Shown: positions 26,082 to 36,286 of the stretch, piece by piece
Layout of the letters: the number at the start of each line of letters is the position of its first letter
How positions within the stretch are numbered: the stretch's first letter is position 1
NCBI RefSeq assembly: GCF_000284375.1
Contig: NC_017249.1
Location: forward strand, 3,450,001-3,514,000
Origin: Bradyrhizobium japonicum USDA 6
GTDB taxonomy: Bacteria > Pseudomonadota > Alphaproteobacteria > Rhizobiales > Xanthobacteraceae
DNA: 64,000 nt
Reading direction: 5' to 3'
The notes under the pieces: generated by a model
Databases searched by the model: none
Told to the model about the DNA's origin: nothing
What the model saw: only the letters and a program-made list of their open reading frames with translations
Position numbers and translations under genes: made by a program

Positions 26082-26954
26082 CCCTTCGCACCGACGCAAC
26101 TCGTCATTGCGATCCCGCAGCACTTCGATCCGCAAACGAAGGTCCGGTCTCGCGCACCGCAGGCAGCTACCAGCCTTCAGGCAGCCGACAAACGGGCCTG
26201 GGCCTTCAAGGTCGTCCCCAACGATGACCTGATGGCGAGCGCCATTCTCAAATACATAGCGAAGTCCGGCGCGAAGATGCTTGGCTTTATCGGTGTTTCG
26301 GATGGGTATGGCGAAGGTTACTATAAGGAGGTCGGCCGCCTTGCGCCGACCTTGGGTCTGACGGTGACGACGCATGAAGTCTACGCGCGTGCGGACACCA
26401 GCGTCACCGGCCAGGCGTTGAAGGTGATGTCGACGAATCCTGACGCCGTCTTCATTGCTTCTGCAGGTACCCCGACGGTCCTGCCGCAACAGGAGCTCCG
26501 TGAGCGCGGATACACCGGAAAGATCTTTCAGACCCATGGCGTGGCCAGCGAGGAGTTCATCAAGCTCGGAGGCGCGACCGTCGAAGGCGCTATTTTCGCC
26601 GGCGAGACCTTTACCGTTGCGGCCGATCTTCCGGCGGGAGACCCGTTCCGTCACGCGACGGAGCAGTTCGTGACCGCCTATGAAGCGGTGAACGGTCAGA
26701 AGCCCAATATGTTCGCGGCTCACCTCTGGGATGTCGTCGCACTGATCGGAAAAGCTGCCCCGAACGCGCTGGAGACGGCGAAGCCGGGGACGCCCGAGTT
26801 TCGTGCAGCTCTGCGGGACGAACTCGAACGCGGGCAGAACATCTATCTCAACAACGGGCTGTCGAGCATGAGCAAGACCGACCACAACGGCTATGATGAA
26901 CGCTCAGCCTTTTTGATCAAGGTCGAGGGCGGGAAGTTCCGCTTGGCGAAATAG
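26082..26954 (+). pseudogene. Truncated periplasmic branched-chain amino-acid-type binding protein (Peripla_BP_6)
   Basis: The frame from ATG 26232 encodes 240 residues that match the C-terminal two thirds of a Leu/Ile/Val-type binding protein: FIGVSDGYGEGYYKE, then NPDAVFIASAGTPT, LWDVVALIGKA and a final HNGYDERSAFLIKVEGG. Homology continues upstream of that ATG (WAFKVVPNDDLMASAIL), back through in-frame codons to a TAG at 26079-26081, where the protein match dissolves. The N-terminal lobe start and signal peptide are missing, and no ribosome-binding site precedes 26232. No permease or ATPase genes adjoin. It is best read as a decayed fragment. Confidence 0.75.
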
Positions 26955-27046
26955 CAGCGCGCCATCCTCGGGAAGACGCGATGTCGAAGCCGAGTTTCTC
27001 GTCGGTGATCTCGACTCCTCGGCCCGGAGGACAGGGCGTCACGCCG

Positions 27047-28276
27047 TCAGCGCGCCACGAGAGGAACATAGTGTTCGAGTTCGGGATCGGGGAAATGGAT
27101 GGTCCGGCCAAGCTCTGCGGAGCGATAGAGCCCCATAAGCATTTCCATGACGCCGACCCCGTCATCGAAGGTTTCTGCCGGACTCATGCCTCGCCTGAAT
27201 GCCTCCACCATATGTCGGTTCTCGTCGGTGTAGCCGTAGATGCCGGCTTCGTCCTCGACAACCGGCATCAGACCTTGCTCGGAATTCTGCTTCTCGACGA
27301 GGTCCTCGCCCTCTGATCCGCTGATCGCGCGGGAGATGAAGACCTTGAGGCCCGTCGAGAGCGAGGAGAACTCCATCGAATATTCGGGTCCAAGCAATTC
27401 AAGCTGGATGCGCAAGCCCGCGCCGACATACGCCCATGAGGTTGTCGCCTCGATCATCAATTGATGCCCATCGGTATCTTCCATCGTCAGTATCCCGCGC
27501 GCGAAATCTTCGACCGGACGTTTGGCGAAATCGACCCCCATTCGCCTCTTGAGGTCGGCAGCGTAGTGGGGGCGCGTCCATTTGAGATTGGCCGTCGTGG
27601 CGCTGGCGCTGACCAGCCGTAAGGAATCGCGCTTTGCGCCGGGCGCGGTCAGCATGAAGCGTGCGACCTCGACTGAATGGCACATCATGTCGGAGAGCAC
27701 GCCCCCTCCTTGCTTGTCGCCCTGCCAGAACCATGGCTCGTGCGGTCCTGAATGCTCCTCGGCGGCACGCGCGAGATAGGGGCGTCCACTTCCGGGTACC
27801 GCTCGCCGCCAGATGATGTCCTTGCCGCGCATGACCGCGGTCGAGAAAAGCTGGTTCTCCAGATAACCGTGAAGCAGGCCTGCATCTTCGACGAGCCTGC
27901 GCATTTCCCGTGCTTCGGCAAGCGTGCGGGCGAGCGGCTTTTCGCAGGCAATGGCGCGCAGGGGAGCCCCGGCCTTGGTCACGCGGTGGATCTCGCGCAT
28001 GATGTCGAGACGGCTGTCGTTCGGCGTCAGCAGCCAAAGCGCATCGACCTCGCCGGACATTGCCATCGCCTCGATGCTGTCAAACACATGCGCCGGCCCC
28101 AGGCCAAGATTGCGCGCCTTGTCGGCAATGCGCGTCCGCCGCTCGGCGGAACGGCTGTAGACGCCGCCGACGCTGACGTTGCGCACGCCGAGCATGGACT
28201 GCAGATGGAACGCGGCAATGAAGCCGCTGCCGACAAGGCCGATGCGCAGCATTGGAAGTTCCGTGAGCTTCTGCAT
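27047..28276 (-). CDS. Gfo/Idh/MocA-family NAD(P)-dependent oxidoreductase
   Basis: A 409-residue cytosolic oxidoreductase. ATG 28276 is preferred to 28294 because AAGGAGG lies 9 bases upstream. The Rossmann motif is GLVGSGFIAAFH at about 13-24, and the conserved EKP (CEKPLARTLAEA) lies near 112. The C-terminal half is the alpha/beta sheet domain of the family with the substrate-site region GGGVLSDMMCHSVE, where the His may be catalytic. Members oxidise or reduce sugars, cyclitols and amino-sugar derivatives. It is the last gene of the ROK-NagB-GGT-Dpp arm, 33 bases after the ATPase gene, so a role in catabolising the imported compound is likely. Confidence 0.85.
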   Translation of the reverse strand: MQKLTELPMLRIGLVGSGFIAAFHLQSMLGVRNVSVGGVYSRSAERRTRIADKARNLGLGPAHVFDSIEAMAMSGEVDALWLLTPNDSRLDIMREIHRVTKAGAPLRAIACEKPLARTLAEAREMRRLVEDAGLLHGYLENQLFSTAVMRGKDIIWRRAVPGSGRPYLARAAEEHSGPHEPWFWQGDKQGGGVLSDMMCHSVEVARFMLTAPGAKRDSLRLVSASATTANLKWTRPHYAADLKRRMGVDFAKRPVEDFARGILTMEDTDGHQLMIEATTSWAYVGAGLRIQLELLGPEYSMEFSSLSTGLKVFISRAISGSEGEDLVEKQNSEQGLMPVVEDEAGIYGYTDENRHMVEAFRRGMSPAETFDDGVGVMEMLMGLYRSAELGRTIHFPDPELEHYVPLVAR

Positions 28277-28309
28277 GTCAGAGACCTCCTTCAATGGAAA
28301 TGCGCTGGT

Positions 28310-29935
28310 TCAGGCCGGCGTGGGCGCTCTGCGTTGCCTGCCCGGGATCGCGGCCAGCAGTGCCTGTGTGTAGGGATGCTCCGGCCGTGTCAGCAGATCT
28401 GCCGTCGGCCTGATCTCGACGATTTCTCCGAGGCGCATCACGGCGATCCTGTCGCAGACCTGGGCCGCGACGTTGAGATCGTGGGTGATGAACAGCACCG
28501 CCAGCCGCAGCCGCGCCTTCAATGTCTCGAGCAAGGTGAGCACCTGCGCCTGGACGGAGACGTCGAGCGCTGACACCGGTTCGTCGGCCACCAGCACCTC
28601 TGGGTCGAGCGCCAGCGCGCGCGCAATACCGATCCGCTGGCGTTGCCCTCCGGAGAATTCATGCGGAAAGCGTCGCGCGGCGCTCGGGTCGAGGCCCACG
28701 AGCGCCAGCAGTTCATCGGCACGCGCGAAGGCCTGCCCCGGCGGGACGCCGTGCGCGATCGGTCCGTCGGCGATAATTCGCCCGACGCGGCGACGCGGAT
28801 TGAGCGAGGCGAAGGGATCCTGGAACACCATTTGGACATGCTTGCGGGCGGCCCGCAGGCCGGCACCGCGAGCCTCGGAGAAATCCAGTTCGCCGATACG
28901 GACCACGCCCGCATCGGCGTCGGTGAGACGCATCACGAGCCGACCGATCGTGCTCTTGCCCGAGCCGGACTCTCCAACGAGGCCGAGCGTCTCGCCGCGC
29001 CGGATTTCGAAGGTCACATTCTTTACGGCTGCGACCTCGGTCTGCGAGCTGAACCAGTCGCTGCCGCGATAGATCTTCGCAAGTCCGGTCGCGGCGCAGG
29101 CGATCGGTTCGTCCTCGACCCGGACCCGAATCGGCGGGGTCCCGCCGGGCACCGCGGCGAGCAGCCGGCGCGTATAGGGATGCTGCGGGCGTTCGAGTAC
29201 GTCCTCCACGGACCCCTGTTCGACGACGCGGCCCTTCTCCATGACCGCGACGCGGTCCGCGATGTCGGCGACGACGCCGAAATCATGGGTGATGAACAGC
29301 ACCGCCATGCCGCGCCGCTGCTGAATGTCCCGGATCAACCGAAGGATCTGTGCCTGTGTCGTGACGTCGAGTGCCGTGGTTGGTTCGTCCGCGACCAGGA
29401 TCGATGGTTCGAGCGCAAGGGCCATCGCGATCATGGCACGCTGACGCTGGCCACCCGACAACTGATGCGGGTAGCTGCGGATGATCCGCTCGATATCGCG
29501 CATGCCTACCTCTTCGAGGAGGGCGCGCAAGTGGGCCTGCCGCTCAGTTGGCGTGAGTTGTCCGTGCGCCTCGAACGCTTCCATGATCTGGTCGCCGATC
29601 CTGATCACAGGATTGAGCGCTGTCATCGGTTCCTGGAAGATCATCGCGATGCGTCGCCCGCGCAACGTCCGCCATTCTGCTGCGGGGAGGTTCAGCAGAT
29701 CGCGCCCCTCGAAGTGTATGGCCCCTGCAACCGGGCGAATGGCCCTGGGCAGCAGGCCCATGACAGCAGAGGCGCAGACCGATTTACCGGAGCCGGATTC
29801 ACCGACGACGCAGAGGATTTGTCGCGGATGCAGAGCAAGCGAAACGTCCTCGACCGCAGAGGCACGATCCGCGCCGGCGGGCAGCGCCAGTGTCAGCCGC
29901 TCGATCGACAGGATCGCCTCTATTGTCTCGCTCAT
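28310..29935 (-). CDS. Peptide-type ABC transporter ATPase with two fused nucleotide-binding domains (DppD-DppF type)
   Basis: A 541-residue protein with two complete ABC domains. The first has Walker A GESGSGKS at 45-52 and the signature LSGGQRQR. The second has GESGSGKST near 330 and FSGGQRQR, each followed by Walker B and H-loop motifs ([25 protein letters not shown]). Each domain ends in the oligopeptide-type extension with [10 protein letters not shown] or [10 protein letters not shown]. It would energise the two permeases encoded on the opposite strand at 35345 and 36283. It sits between the gamma-glutamyltransferase-like and oxidoreductase genes in the same operon. Confidence 0.93.
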   Translation of the reverse strand: MSETIEAILSIERLTLALPAGADRASAVEDVSLALHPRQILCVVGESGSGKSVCASAVMGLLPRAIRPVAGAIHFEGRDLLNLPAAEWRTLRGRRIAMIFQEPMTALNPVIRIGDQIMEAFEAHGQLTPTERQAHLRALLEEVGMRDIERIIRSYPHQLSGGQRQRAMIAMALALEPSILVADEPTTALDVTTQAQILRLIRDIQQRRGMAVLFITHDFGVVADIADRVAVMEKGRVVEQGSVEDVLERPQHPYTRRLLAAVPGGTPPIRVRVEDEPIACAATGLAKIYRGSDWFSSQTEVAAVKNVTFEIRRGETLGLVGESGSGKSTIGRLVMRLTDADAGVVRIGELDFSEARGAGLRAARKHVQMVFQDPFASLNPRRRVGRIIADGPIAHGVPPGQAFARADELLALVGLDPSAARRFPHEFSGGQRQRIGIARALALDPEVLVADEPVSALDVSVQAQVLTLLETLKARLRLAVLFITHDLNVAAQVCDRIAVMRLGEIVEIRPTADLLTRPEHPYTQALLAAIPGRQRRAPTPA

Positions 29936-29971
29936 GCTGCCCGATCCGACATCACGTCTTTCTCATCCTGG

Positions 29972-31567
29972 TCACGCCGCCAGTGCAATGCCGTCCTTGC
30001 GATGGTCCGACGCGCCGAGAATGACGCCCCTGGAAGGATCGACGTGCACGGCCTGACAACCTCCGAGCGGTTCGTCCGCCCAGATCACGCGATGACCGCG
30101 CGCAATCAATTCGTCGGCGACGGAGCCGGGAATCGTGGGTTCGAGGCTCAGCGTGCCATCAAACGCAAAGCTGCGCGGCGCATCCGAGGACTGCTGAATG
30201 TCGAGTCCACGATCGAGCACGCCGCTCAGGATCTGCATATGTCCTGCCGCCTGGTATTGTCCACCCATCACGCCAAAGGCCATGATCGGCTTGCCGCGCT
30301 TCGCCAGCAGACCCGGAATGATGGTGTGAAAGGGACGCTTCCGCGGCGCAATCGCGTTGGGATGTCCTTCTAAGAGGGAGAATCCCGAACCGCGGTTCTG
30401 CAATAGCACGCCGGCGCGGGGGGCGTAGATGCCGCTGCCGAACGCGAAGAAGAGCGAATTGATGAAAGATACCATGTTGCCGTCGCGGTCGGCGACCGCA
30501 ACGTAAGCCGTGTCACGATGAACAGGCATGTCAAAATCCGCTGATGCGCTGGCGTGCTTCCGGTCGATGGAGGAGCGCAATGCCGCGACTGACGCCTCCG
30601 AGAGGAGCGAGTCGACATCGAGCGGACGGAATGCCGGATCGGCGACTAGCGCGTCACGCTGCCGATAGGCCGCCTTGGTTGCCTCGGCGAGGAGGTGAAT
30701 GCGATCCACCTCGCCGAGCGCCGGATTGGCCATGTCGAAGCCGGCAAGGATGCGGGCGATCAGCAGCGCCGCGACGCCCTGTCCGTTAGGTGGACATTGC
30801 AGGATTTGATGATCGCGGTAGTCGGCGCTGATCGGCTCGACGTACTCCGATCGGGCACTTGCGAAATCGTCAAGCTGCATCACTCCGCCCAGCGCCTTCA
30901 ATGTTGCGACGATTTCCTCGGCGACAGCGCCTTCGTAAAACGCAGCGCGTCCCTCGCGTGCGATCCGGCGCAGCGTCGCGCCGAGTGCGGGATGATTGAG
31001 CTTGCTGCCGACGGCGGGCGCAGCGCCACCGGGCAGATAGACCGGTACGCCAGTCTGATGTCGTTCGATGCGATCGGCATAGCGTGCCCAATCCAACGCG
31101 GCGCGGGGCGTCACCACAAAGCCGGTCTCGGCCGCGCGGATCGCCGGCGCCAGAACCTCGTCCAGGCCTTTTGAACCATAGTCGCCAGAGAGGCGGCACC
31201 AGGCATCGACCGCCCCCGGAACTGTCACTGCATGGGGTGAATCGTCCGGAATCGACGCCAGCCCGTGTTGCCGAAACCAGCCGAGCTCGGCCTTCGCCGG
31301 CGCTCGGCCCGAGCCGTTGACAGCGACGGGTTTGCCGGAGGCGGGAGCATAGATCGCAAAACAGTCGCCGCCGATGCCGGTCATATGCGGATCAATGACA
31401 CCCTGGAGGGCGATCGCGGCAATGGCTGCATCGACTGCATTGCCGCCACTGCGCAGGATCTCGACCGCAGCGAGCGTGACAGCCGGATGAGAGGTCGCGG
31501 CCATGCCCTGGTCGCCCACCGCCAGCGAGCGCCCCGGCACCATGAAATCGCGCTGTCCCCAGCTCAT
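29972..31567 (-). CDS. Gamma-glutamyltransferase-family enzyme (Ntn hydrolase)
   Basis: A 531-residue member of the GGT family. The N-terminal half has the family phrase [25 protein letters not shown] split as AATSHPAV and [11 protein letters not shown], and [13 protein letters not shown]. Autoprocessing would occur before Thr353 in [15 protein letters not shown], the nucleophile of the mature small subunit; [10 protein letters not shown] and GVMGGQYQ follow. No signal peptide is visible, so it is probably cytosolic, unlike the classic periplasmic GGT; acylase or hydrolase relatives are possible. It overlaps nagB by ATGA. It may cleave the amide bond of an imported gamma-glutamyl or acyl conjugate. 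Confidence 0.87.
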   Translation of the reverse strand: MSWGQRDFMVPGRSLAVGDQGMAATSHPAVTLAAVEILRSGGNAVDAAIAAIALQGVIDPHMTGIGGDCFAIYAPASGKPVAVNGSGRAPAKAELGWFRQHGLASIPDDSPHAVTVPGAVDAWCRLSGDYGSKGLDEVLAPAIRAAETGFVVTPRAALDWARYADRIERHQTGVPVYLPGGAAPAVGSKLNHPALGATLRRIAREGRAAFYEGAVAEEIVATLKALGGVMQLDDFASARSEYVEPISADYRDHQILQCPPNGQGVAALLIARILAGFDMANPALGEVDRIHLLAEATKAAYRQRDALVADPAFRPLDVDSLLSEASVAALRSSIDRKHASASADFDMPVHRDTAYVAVADRDGNMVSFINSLFFAFGSGIYAPRAGVLLQNRGSGFSLLEGHPNAIAPRKRPFHTIIPGLLAKRGKPIMAFGVMGGQYQAAGHMQILSGVLDRGLDIQQSSDAPRSFAFDGTLSLEPTIPGSVADELIARGHRVIWADEPLGGCQAVHVDPSRGVILGASDHRKDGIALAA

Positions 31568-32340
31568 GCCCTTCTCCGATTGTTGTTGTGGGGCCGCGTG
31601 GCGAGGGCTGCGGCAGCCGGTTCATCGCAAAGGATATCGACGTTGCCGTGCAGGCGGAGTGCCGAGGCAGGACAAGCCGCTGTGATCGGACCCTCGATCG
31701 CGGCTGCGACTGCGGCTGCTTTCTCCGGCCCCCTGGCGATAAGGAGGATGCTCCGAGCCTCCAGGATCGTTGCTATGCCCATTGTGATCGCACGTTCGGG
31801 AACCGACGCCGGATCGGGAAAATTGATGGCATTCGCGATGCGGGTAGCTTCATCGAGTCTGACCTCGCGGGTACGTGAGGCGAAATCCGAACCTGGCTCA
31901 TTGAAGCCGATATGGCCGTTGGCGCCGATGCCGAGGAGCAGGAGGTCGATGCCCCCGGCAGCCGCAATCCGCGCCTCGTAGCGCGCGGCCTCGGCGGCGA
32001 CGTCGTCGGCCGTGCCATCGGGGATTTCTGCCCGACCGGCTTCCATATCTACATGCCCAAACAAATGCTGCTGCATATAGGCATGGAAGCTTCCGGGCGA
32101 TTGGGGGGCGACGCCCACATATTCATCGAGATTGAAACTCGACACCGTTCGGAATGAGATGACGCCGGCGCGGGTCGCGGCGACAAGGCGGGCATAGAGC
32201 GGCGCCATTGTCGCTCCGGTCGCAAGACCGAGGGTCACCGGCCGTCGATCCTGCAGCCGCGCGATGACGAGCGCGGCTGCCCGTTCCGCGACGGCGGCGG
32301 CATTGCCGACAACTTCGATTCTCGGCGCCTGCTCCTTCAT
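31564..32340 (-). CDS. nagB: Glucosamine-6-phosphate deaminase (NagB)
   Basis: A 258-residue NagB-type enzyme converting glucosamine-6-phosphate to fructose-6-phosphate and ammonia. Seen are the phosphate-binding LGLATGATM (~38-46), NLDEYVG with the enolising Asp72, and [15 protein letters not shown] with His143 and Glu148. Length matches the short bacterial/Bacillus-type enzymes, and the Asn before Gly-His (instead of Asp) is usual in that subgroup. It overlaps the ROK gene upstream and the GGT gene downstream by ATGA, so the three are strictly coupled. No NagA or sugar kinase is in the window. Confidence 0.88.
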   Translation of the reverse strand: MKEQAPRIEVVGNAAAVAERAAALVIARLQDRRPVTLGLATGATMAPLYARLVAATRAGVISFRTVSSFNLDEYVGVAPQSPGSFHAYMQQHLFGHVDMEAGRAEIPDGTADDVAAEAARYEARIAAAGGIDLLLLGIGANGHIGFNEPGSDFASRTREVRLDEATRIANAINFPDPASVPERAITMGIATILEARSILLIARGPEKAAAVAAAIEGPITAACPASALRLHGNVDILCDEPAAAALATRPHNNNRRRA

Positions 32341-33545
32341 GCCGCGACATCTGCTGCCGTGAAAGGAAGAGCCAGCGGGCCCGCATCCCTGCCGATGCCA
32401 AACAGCGAGCGATGCACGAGGTCGATCGCGCTGCCGATCGCGCCGATCAGCGTAGCGCGATTGCCGAGCGCGCTGAGCTCGATACGAACAGGCTCGCGCA
32501 TGCAGCGTCCCAGGTGTTCATCGATCCGGACCTTCAACTCGGGCCGTGCGCCGATGCTGCCGCCCATGATGATGATTTCCGAATCGAGGATGCTGTGCAC
32601 CGCCAGGATGGCAGTCGTGAGGATCCGGCCGACCTCGTCGATCGTCACTCGTGCCGTCTCCTCGACCGCGAGCCGATCGAAGACATCGCGCACGGTACTG
32701 CCGGGCGCGCCGCCGAGCGCGATATAGCGTTCGACAATGCCGGCGCTGCCGATCGCGGTTTCCAGGGTGCCGAACCGAAGGCCGCGCGCATCGTAGGGAT
32801 CGCCCCCAAGCGGCAGGTAGGCTATCTCGCCGGCCGCCCCGCGTGCGCCGCGCACGAGATAGCCGTTCGAAAAGATGCCCATGCCAATGCCGGTGCCGAC
32901 TGCGATGAAGGCGAAACTGCGCGCCTTGCGGCTGTTGCCGCGCCAATGCTCCCCGATTGCGGCGAGATTGACGTCATTTTCGATGGCGACGTCGATTCCG
33001 AGCCGTTCGCGCAGCGCGGCCCTCACGTCCAGGCTATCCAGTCCGGGGATATTGGGCGCGATGACGATGCTGCCCGACCCTGGGTCGACCATCCCCGGAC
33101 TTCCCATCACGCCACCGCGCAACCGTTGCGCCGATACGGACGCACGCTGAAGCAGGGCATCCTTCATGCGATTGATCTGTGCGACCACGGCAGCGCCGCC
33201 GTCGCCGGATGTCGGTTCGATGCTCTCGGCGGCGATCTCGCCGTGCAGATCGGCAAGTGCGACATGCAGTTTCGTGCCGCCAAGGTCGATACCCAACACA
33301 AAGGCGGCGTCCGGCCGGAGCGCGTAGGTGACGGCGCTTCTCCCCACGCTGCCCTGAATTTGACCGTCCTCATGGACCCAGCCGTCGCGTTCGAGATCAC
33401 GCATCACTTCGGAGATGGTCTGCTTGGACAGGCCCGTGCTGCGAGCGATTTCGGCGCGCGATACCGAGCGATCGCGCAGCAGGCGCTCAACCACAAGGCG
33501 CACGGATTGCTGTCGCGCAACGGGCGATGAGGGGGCGTCTGGCAT
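32337..33545 (-). CDS. ROK-family transcriptional regulator (NagC/XylR type)
   Basis: About 402 residues from ATG 33545; a TTG at 33554 is in frame. An N-terminal winged helix-turn-helix (VSRAEIARSTGLSKQTISEV, ~35-55) precedes a ROK sugar-binding domain with VLGIDLGGTKLHVALAD near 90 and IENDVNLAAIGEH. The usual ROK zinc motif of three cysteines after GEI-x-H is absent: the sequence reads GEIAYLPLGGDPYDARG. It begins the nagB-GGT-Dpp arm and is divergent from the binding-protein gene. It most likely represses both arms until an amino-sugar-related inducer is present. A candidate operator lies immediately upstream. Confidence 0.87.
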   Translation of the reverse strand: MPDAPSSPVARQQSVRLVVERLLRDRSVSRAEIARSTGLSKQTISEVMRDLERDGWVHEDGQIQGSVGRSAVTYALRPDAAFVLGIDLGGTKLHVALADLHGEIAAESIEPTSGDGGAAVVAQINRMKDALLQRASVSAQRLRGGVMGSPGMVDPGSGSIVIAPNIPGLDSLDVRAALRERLGIDVAIENDVNLAAIGEHWRGNSRKARSFAFIAVGTGIGMGIFSNGYLVRGARGAAGEIAYLPLGGDPYDARGLRFGTLETAIGSAGIVERYIALGGAPGSTVRDVFDRLAVEETARVTIDEVGRILTTAILAVHSILDSEIIIMGGSIGARPELKVRIDEHLGRCMREPVRIELSALGNRATLIGAIGSAIDLVHRSLFGIGRDAGPLALPFTAADVAA

Positions 33546-33558
33546 GGGCCTCAATCCA

Positions 33559-33581
33559 ATTAGTCAATATACAGAACTAAT
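33559..33581. promoter_or_regulatory. Candidate ROK regulator operator (inverted repeat)
   Basis: ATTAGT (33559-33564) and ACTAAT (33576-33581) form a perfect inverted repeat around an 11-base AT-rich spacer, 14 bases upstream of the ROK start codon. The AT-rich content stands out from the surrounding DNA. It fits an autoregulatory operator of the ROK repressor in the divergent region; inferred from position and symmetry only. Confidence 0.5.
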
Positions 33582-33775
33582 ACCTCGCCAGATCTGTCGT
33601 CAAGGGGGCAGAGTGAGGGTTTTACGCTCTCAGAAGCGTTACGCTGTAATTTAGTTTCATTTCGCGAGATGATTTGTTCGAGACGTTTACAAATAGGTTG
33701 AGTCGTGCTTGTCTTGACCGTTAGCAGCAGAGCCTTGGAAGCCTTGGGATAGGCGTGCGACGAAAGGAATTCCGT

Positions 33776-35287
33776 ATGAAGCGGACGGGCACGGCGTTGG
33801 CGGCAATTCTTATGATCGCATCGGGCCTGGTCTCGGCGAGTGCCGCGACATTGCGGGTCGGCATTCAGGACGATCCCGATGCGCTCGACCCGGCCCTCAG
33901 CGGCACATACTCCGGCCGCTTCGTGTTTGCGGCGCTGTGCGACAAGCTTGTCGATATCTCCCCCGACCTCAAGATCGTGCCGCGGCTGGCGGAGGCATGG
34001 GAGTGGTCTGCGGACGGCAAGTCGATCACGTTCACGCTGCGCAAGAACGTCACGTTCCACGATGGCACCGCGTTCGATGCAGCGGCAGTCAAGTTCAATA
34101 TCGAGCGCATGAAGACGATGCCGGATTCCAAGCGCAAGGCCGAGCTGGCGCCGGTCGCGAGCGTCGAAGCGCTTGCCGCGGACAAGGTGAAGTTCAACCT
34201 GTCGGAGCCGTTCGTGCCGCTGCTTGCCAATCTCAGCGATCGCGCCGGCATGATGGTCTCGCCCAAGGCCGCCACGGAGAAGGCCGGGGAATTTGCAGCC
34301 GCGCCGGTCTGTGCCGGTCCGTATCAATTTGCCGAGCGCAAGTCGCGCGACCTCATTCGCGTCAAGAAATATCCCGGCTACTGGGACGCTGCACGGGTCG
34401 GCTATGACGAGGTCGTCTACTACTACGTTCCCGACTCGACCGTGCGGTTGTCGCGTGTCCGGGCGGGCGATCTCGATCTCGCGGAACGTATCGCGCCGAC
34501 CGATCTCAAGACCGTACGCGACGATCCCAACCTCGCCCTGCATTCCGGCCAGGGACTTGCCGTCTCGCACCTGATGTTCAATGTCGGCGCGGGCGCGAAG
34601 GCCGATACGCCACTCGGCAAGAACTCGACGCTGCGTCAGGCCTTTGAGCTGGCGATCGATCGCAATGTCATCAACCGCGTCGCCTTCAACGGCGAGTTCC
34701 TGGCGGATAACCAGATGATCCCGCCGTCATCTCCGTTCTACGACAGCGCGCGCAAGGCGCCGGCTCGCGATGTTGCCAAGGCAAAGGCAATGATTGCCGC
34801 CGCCGGAATGACTCGCGTGCCGGTCGAGATCCAGTACGAGAATACGGCCGGCGATTCCCGGGTCGCACAGATCATCCAGTCGATGGCGGGCGAGGCCGGT
34901 TTCGACGTCAAGCTGCTGCCCATGGAAACGACCACTGCCATCGAGCGCTACATGAACGGCAATTTCGAAGCCTATATCGGCAACTGGAGCGGCCGCGCTG
35001 ATCCGGACCCGACGCTGGTCGCCTTTTTCAGTTGCGCGGGCTCCCAGAACGTCAACAAGTACTGCAACAAGGATCTCGATGCGATCCTGAACCAGGCCCG
35101 GGGCGAGGCTGACGAAGCCAAGCGCAAGGCACTCTACGCCAAAGCGACGGACATTTACCTGACGGCGCTCTCGTCGATTCCCCTCCATCACCCGAACTGG
35201 TTCTTTGCGGCCCGCAAATCGGTCGGCGGCATCGTCATGGTGCCGGACGGTCTGTTGCGTCTGGTCGGTGTCAAGCCTGTGAATTGA
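33776..35287 (+). CDS. Extracytoplasmic solute-binding protein of a peptide-type ABC transporter (SBP family 5)
   Basis: A 503-residue protein from ATG 33776; the frame extends to 33755. It has a Sec signal (MKRTGTALAAILMIASG, cleavage near SASA) and the family-5 pattern: DPDALDPALSGTYSGR, LAEAWEWSADGKSITFTLRKNVTFHDGTAFDA, then NVINRVAFNGEF-type regions. Family 5 proteins bind di/oligopeptides, nickel, opines and similar molecules. It is the first gene of the rightward arm, 57 bases before the permease, and should deliver substrate to the two permeases and the DppDF ATPase of the divergent arm. Confidence 0.93.
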   Translation: MKRTGTALAAILMIASGLVSASAATLRVGIQDDPDALDPALSGTYSGRFVFAALCDKLVDISPDLKIVPRLAEAWEWSADGKSITFTLRKNVTFHDGTAFDAAAVKFNIERMKTMPDSKRKAELAPVASVEALAADKVKFNLSEPFVPLLANLSDRAGMMVSPKAATEKAGEFAAAPVCAGPYQFAERKSRDLIRVKKYPGYWDAARVGYDEVVYYYVPDSTVRLSRVRAGDLDLAERIAPTDLKTVRDDPNLALHSGQGLAVSHLMFNVGAGAKADTPLGKNSTLRQAFELAIDRNVINRVAFNGEFLADNQMIPPSSPFYDSARKAPARDVAKAKAMIAAAGMTRVPVEIQYENTAGDSRVAQIIQSMAGEAGFDVKLLPMETTTAIERYMNGNFEAYIGNWSGRADPDPTLVAFFSCAGSQNVNKYCNKDLDAILNQARGEADEAKRKALYAKATDIYLTALSSIPLHHPNWFFAARKSVGGIVMVPDGLLRLVGVKPVN

Positions 35288-35344
35288 TGCGCAACGCCTC
35301 GCGCCCGACGATGCGCTCGCCCTGGTGAGGACCAGTCTGCCCCG

Positions 35345-36286
35345 ATGAAGAGCTTGCTTCTGCGCCGGCTTGCCGTCCTGCTGCCGACCCTGTTGCTGGT
35401 GTCGATGATGGTGTTCGGTCTGCAGAAACTGCTGCCCGGCGATCCTGCGCTGGCGCTCGCCGGAGAAGAGCGTAATCCCGAAGTCGTTGAGTATCTTCGG
35501 CAGAAGTATCGCTTCAATGATCCGATCCCGGTGCAATACGCCGTCTGGCTGAAAGCCCTGGTGCACGGTGACTTCGGCACTTCGGTACGCACCCGATTGC
35601 CGATCGGCACCATGCTGGCGGAAAAATTGCCGGTGACCGTTGAGCTCGCGATGCTGTCGATGCTGGTTGCGCTGCTCGTCGGGTTGCCGATCGGGATATT
35701 CGCGGCGCTGGGGCGCGGGACGCCCTTCGACTACGGCGCCAGTCTGTTCGGGCTTGCCGGACTGTCGATCCCGCATTTCTGGCTGGGGATCATGCTGATC
35801 CTTCTGTTCTCGGTGAATCTCGGCTGGCTTCCGGCCGGAGGTTTCGTTCCGCCGTCCGAGAGCGTGGGAGGCAATCTGCTTTCGATGCTGATGCCCGCGT
35901 TGGTGCTTGGCACGGGCACCGCTGCGATCATGATGCGCCATGTCCGCAGCGCGATGATCGAAGCGATGAAGCAGGACTACGTGCGCACCGCCCGCGCGAA
36001 GGGCGTGCGCGAAAGCACCATCGTGGTGCGCCATGCGTTGCCGAACGCGCTGATTCCCGTGGTCACGCTGGGCACACTGCAATTTGGCGAACTGCTGGCC
36101 GGCGCGGTGTTGACGGAGCAGGTCTTTTCCATCCCGGGGTTCGGCAAGATGGTCGTCGACGGCGTGTTCAGCCGCGATTATGCCGTGGTTCAAGCGGTCG
36201 TGCTCTGCACAGCAGCCGTATTCCTCCTGATGAGCCTGATTGCCGACGTCGCCTATGTGCTGCTCAATCCGAGGCTCAGGTCATGA
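35345..36286 (+). CDS. Peptide-type ABC transporter permease (DppB type)
   Basis: A 313-residue inner-membrane permease with about six helices. It begins with the DppB/OppB opening (LLRRLAVLLPTLLLVSMMVFGLQ as consecutive segments) and has the EAA-loop region VRTARAKGVRESTIVVRHALPNA. The loop contacts the ATPase, here the DppDF fusion encoded across the divergent promoter. The following permease gene overlaps by ATGA at 36283. Confidence 0.93.
   Translation: MKSLLLRRLAVLLPTLLLVSMMVFGLQKLLPGDPALALAGEERNPEVVEYLRQKYRFNDPIPVQYAVWLKALVHGDFGTSVRTRLPIGTMLAEKLPVTVELAMLSMLVALLVGLPIGIFAALGRGTPFDYGASLFGLAGLSIPHFWLGIMLILLFSVNLGWLPAGGFVPPSESVGGNLLSMLMPALVLGTGTAAIMMRHVRSAMIEAMKQDYVRTARAKGVRESTIVVRHALPNALIPVVTLGTLQFGELLAGAVLTEQVFSIPGFGKMVVDGVFSRDYAVVQAVVLCTAAVFLLMSLIADVAYVLLNPRLRS

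Noticed and set aside
34727..36193. 488-codon open frame antisense to the binding-protein and permease genes
   Set aside because: His/Arg/Gln-rich sequence without domains, opposite well-supported ABC genes; typical of high-GC shadow frames.
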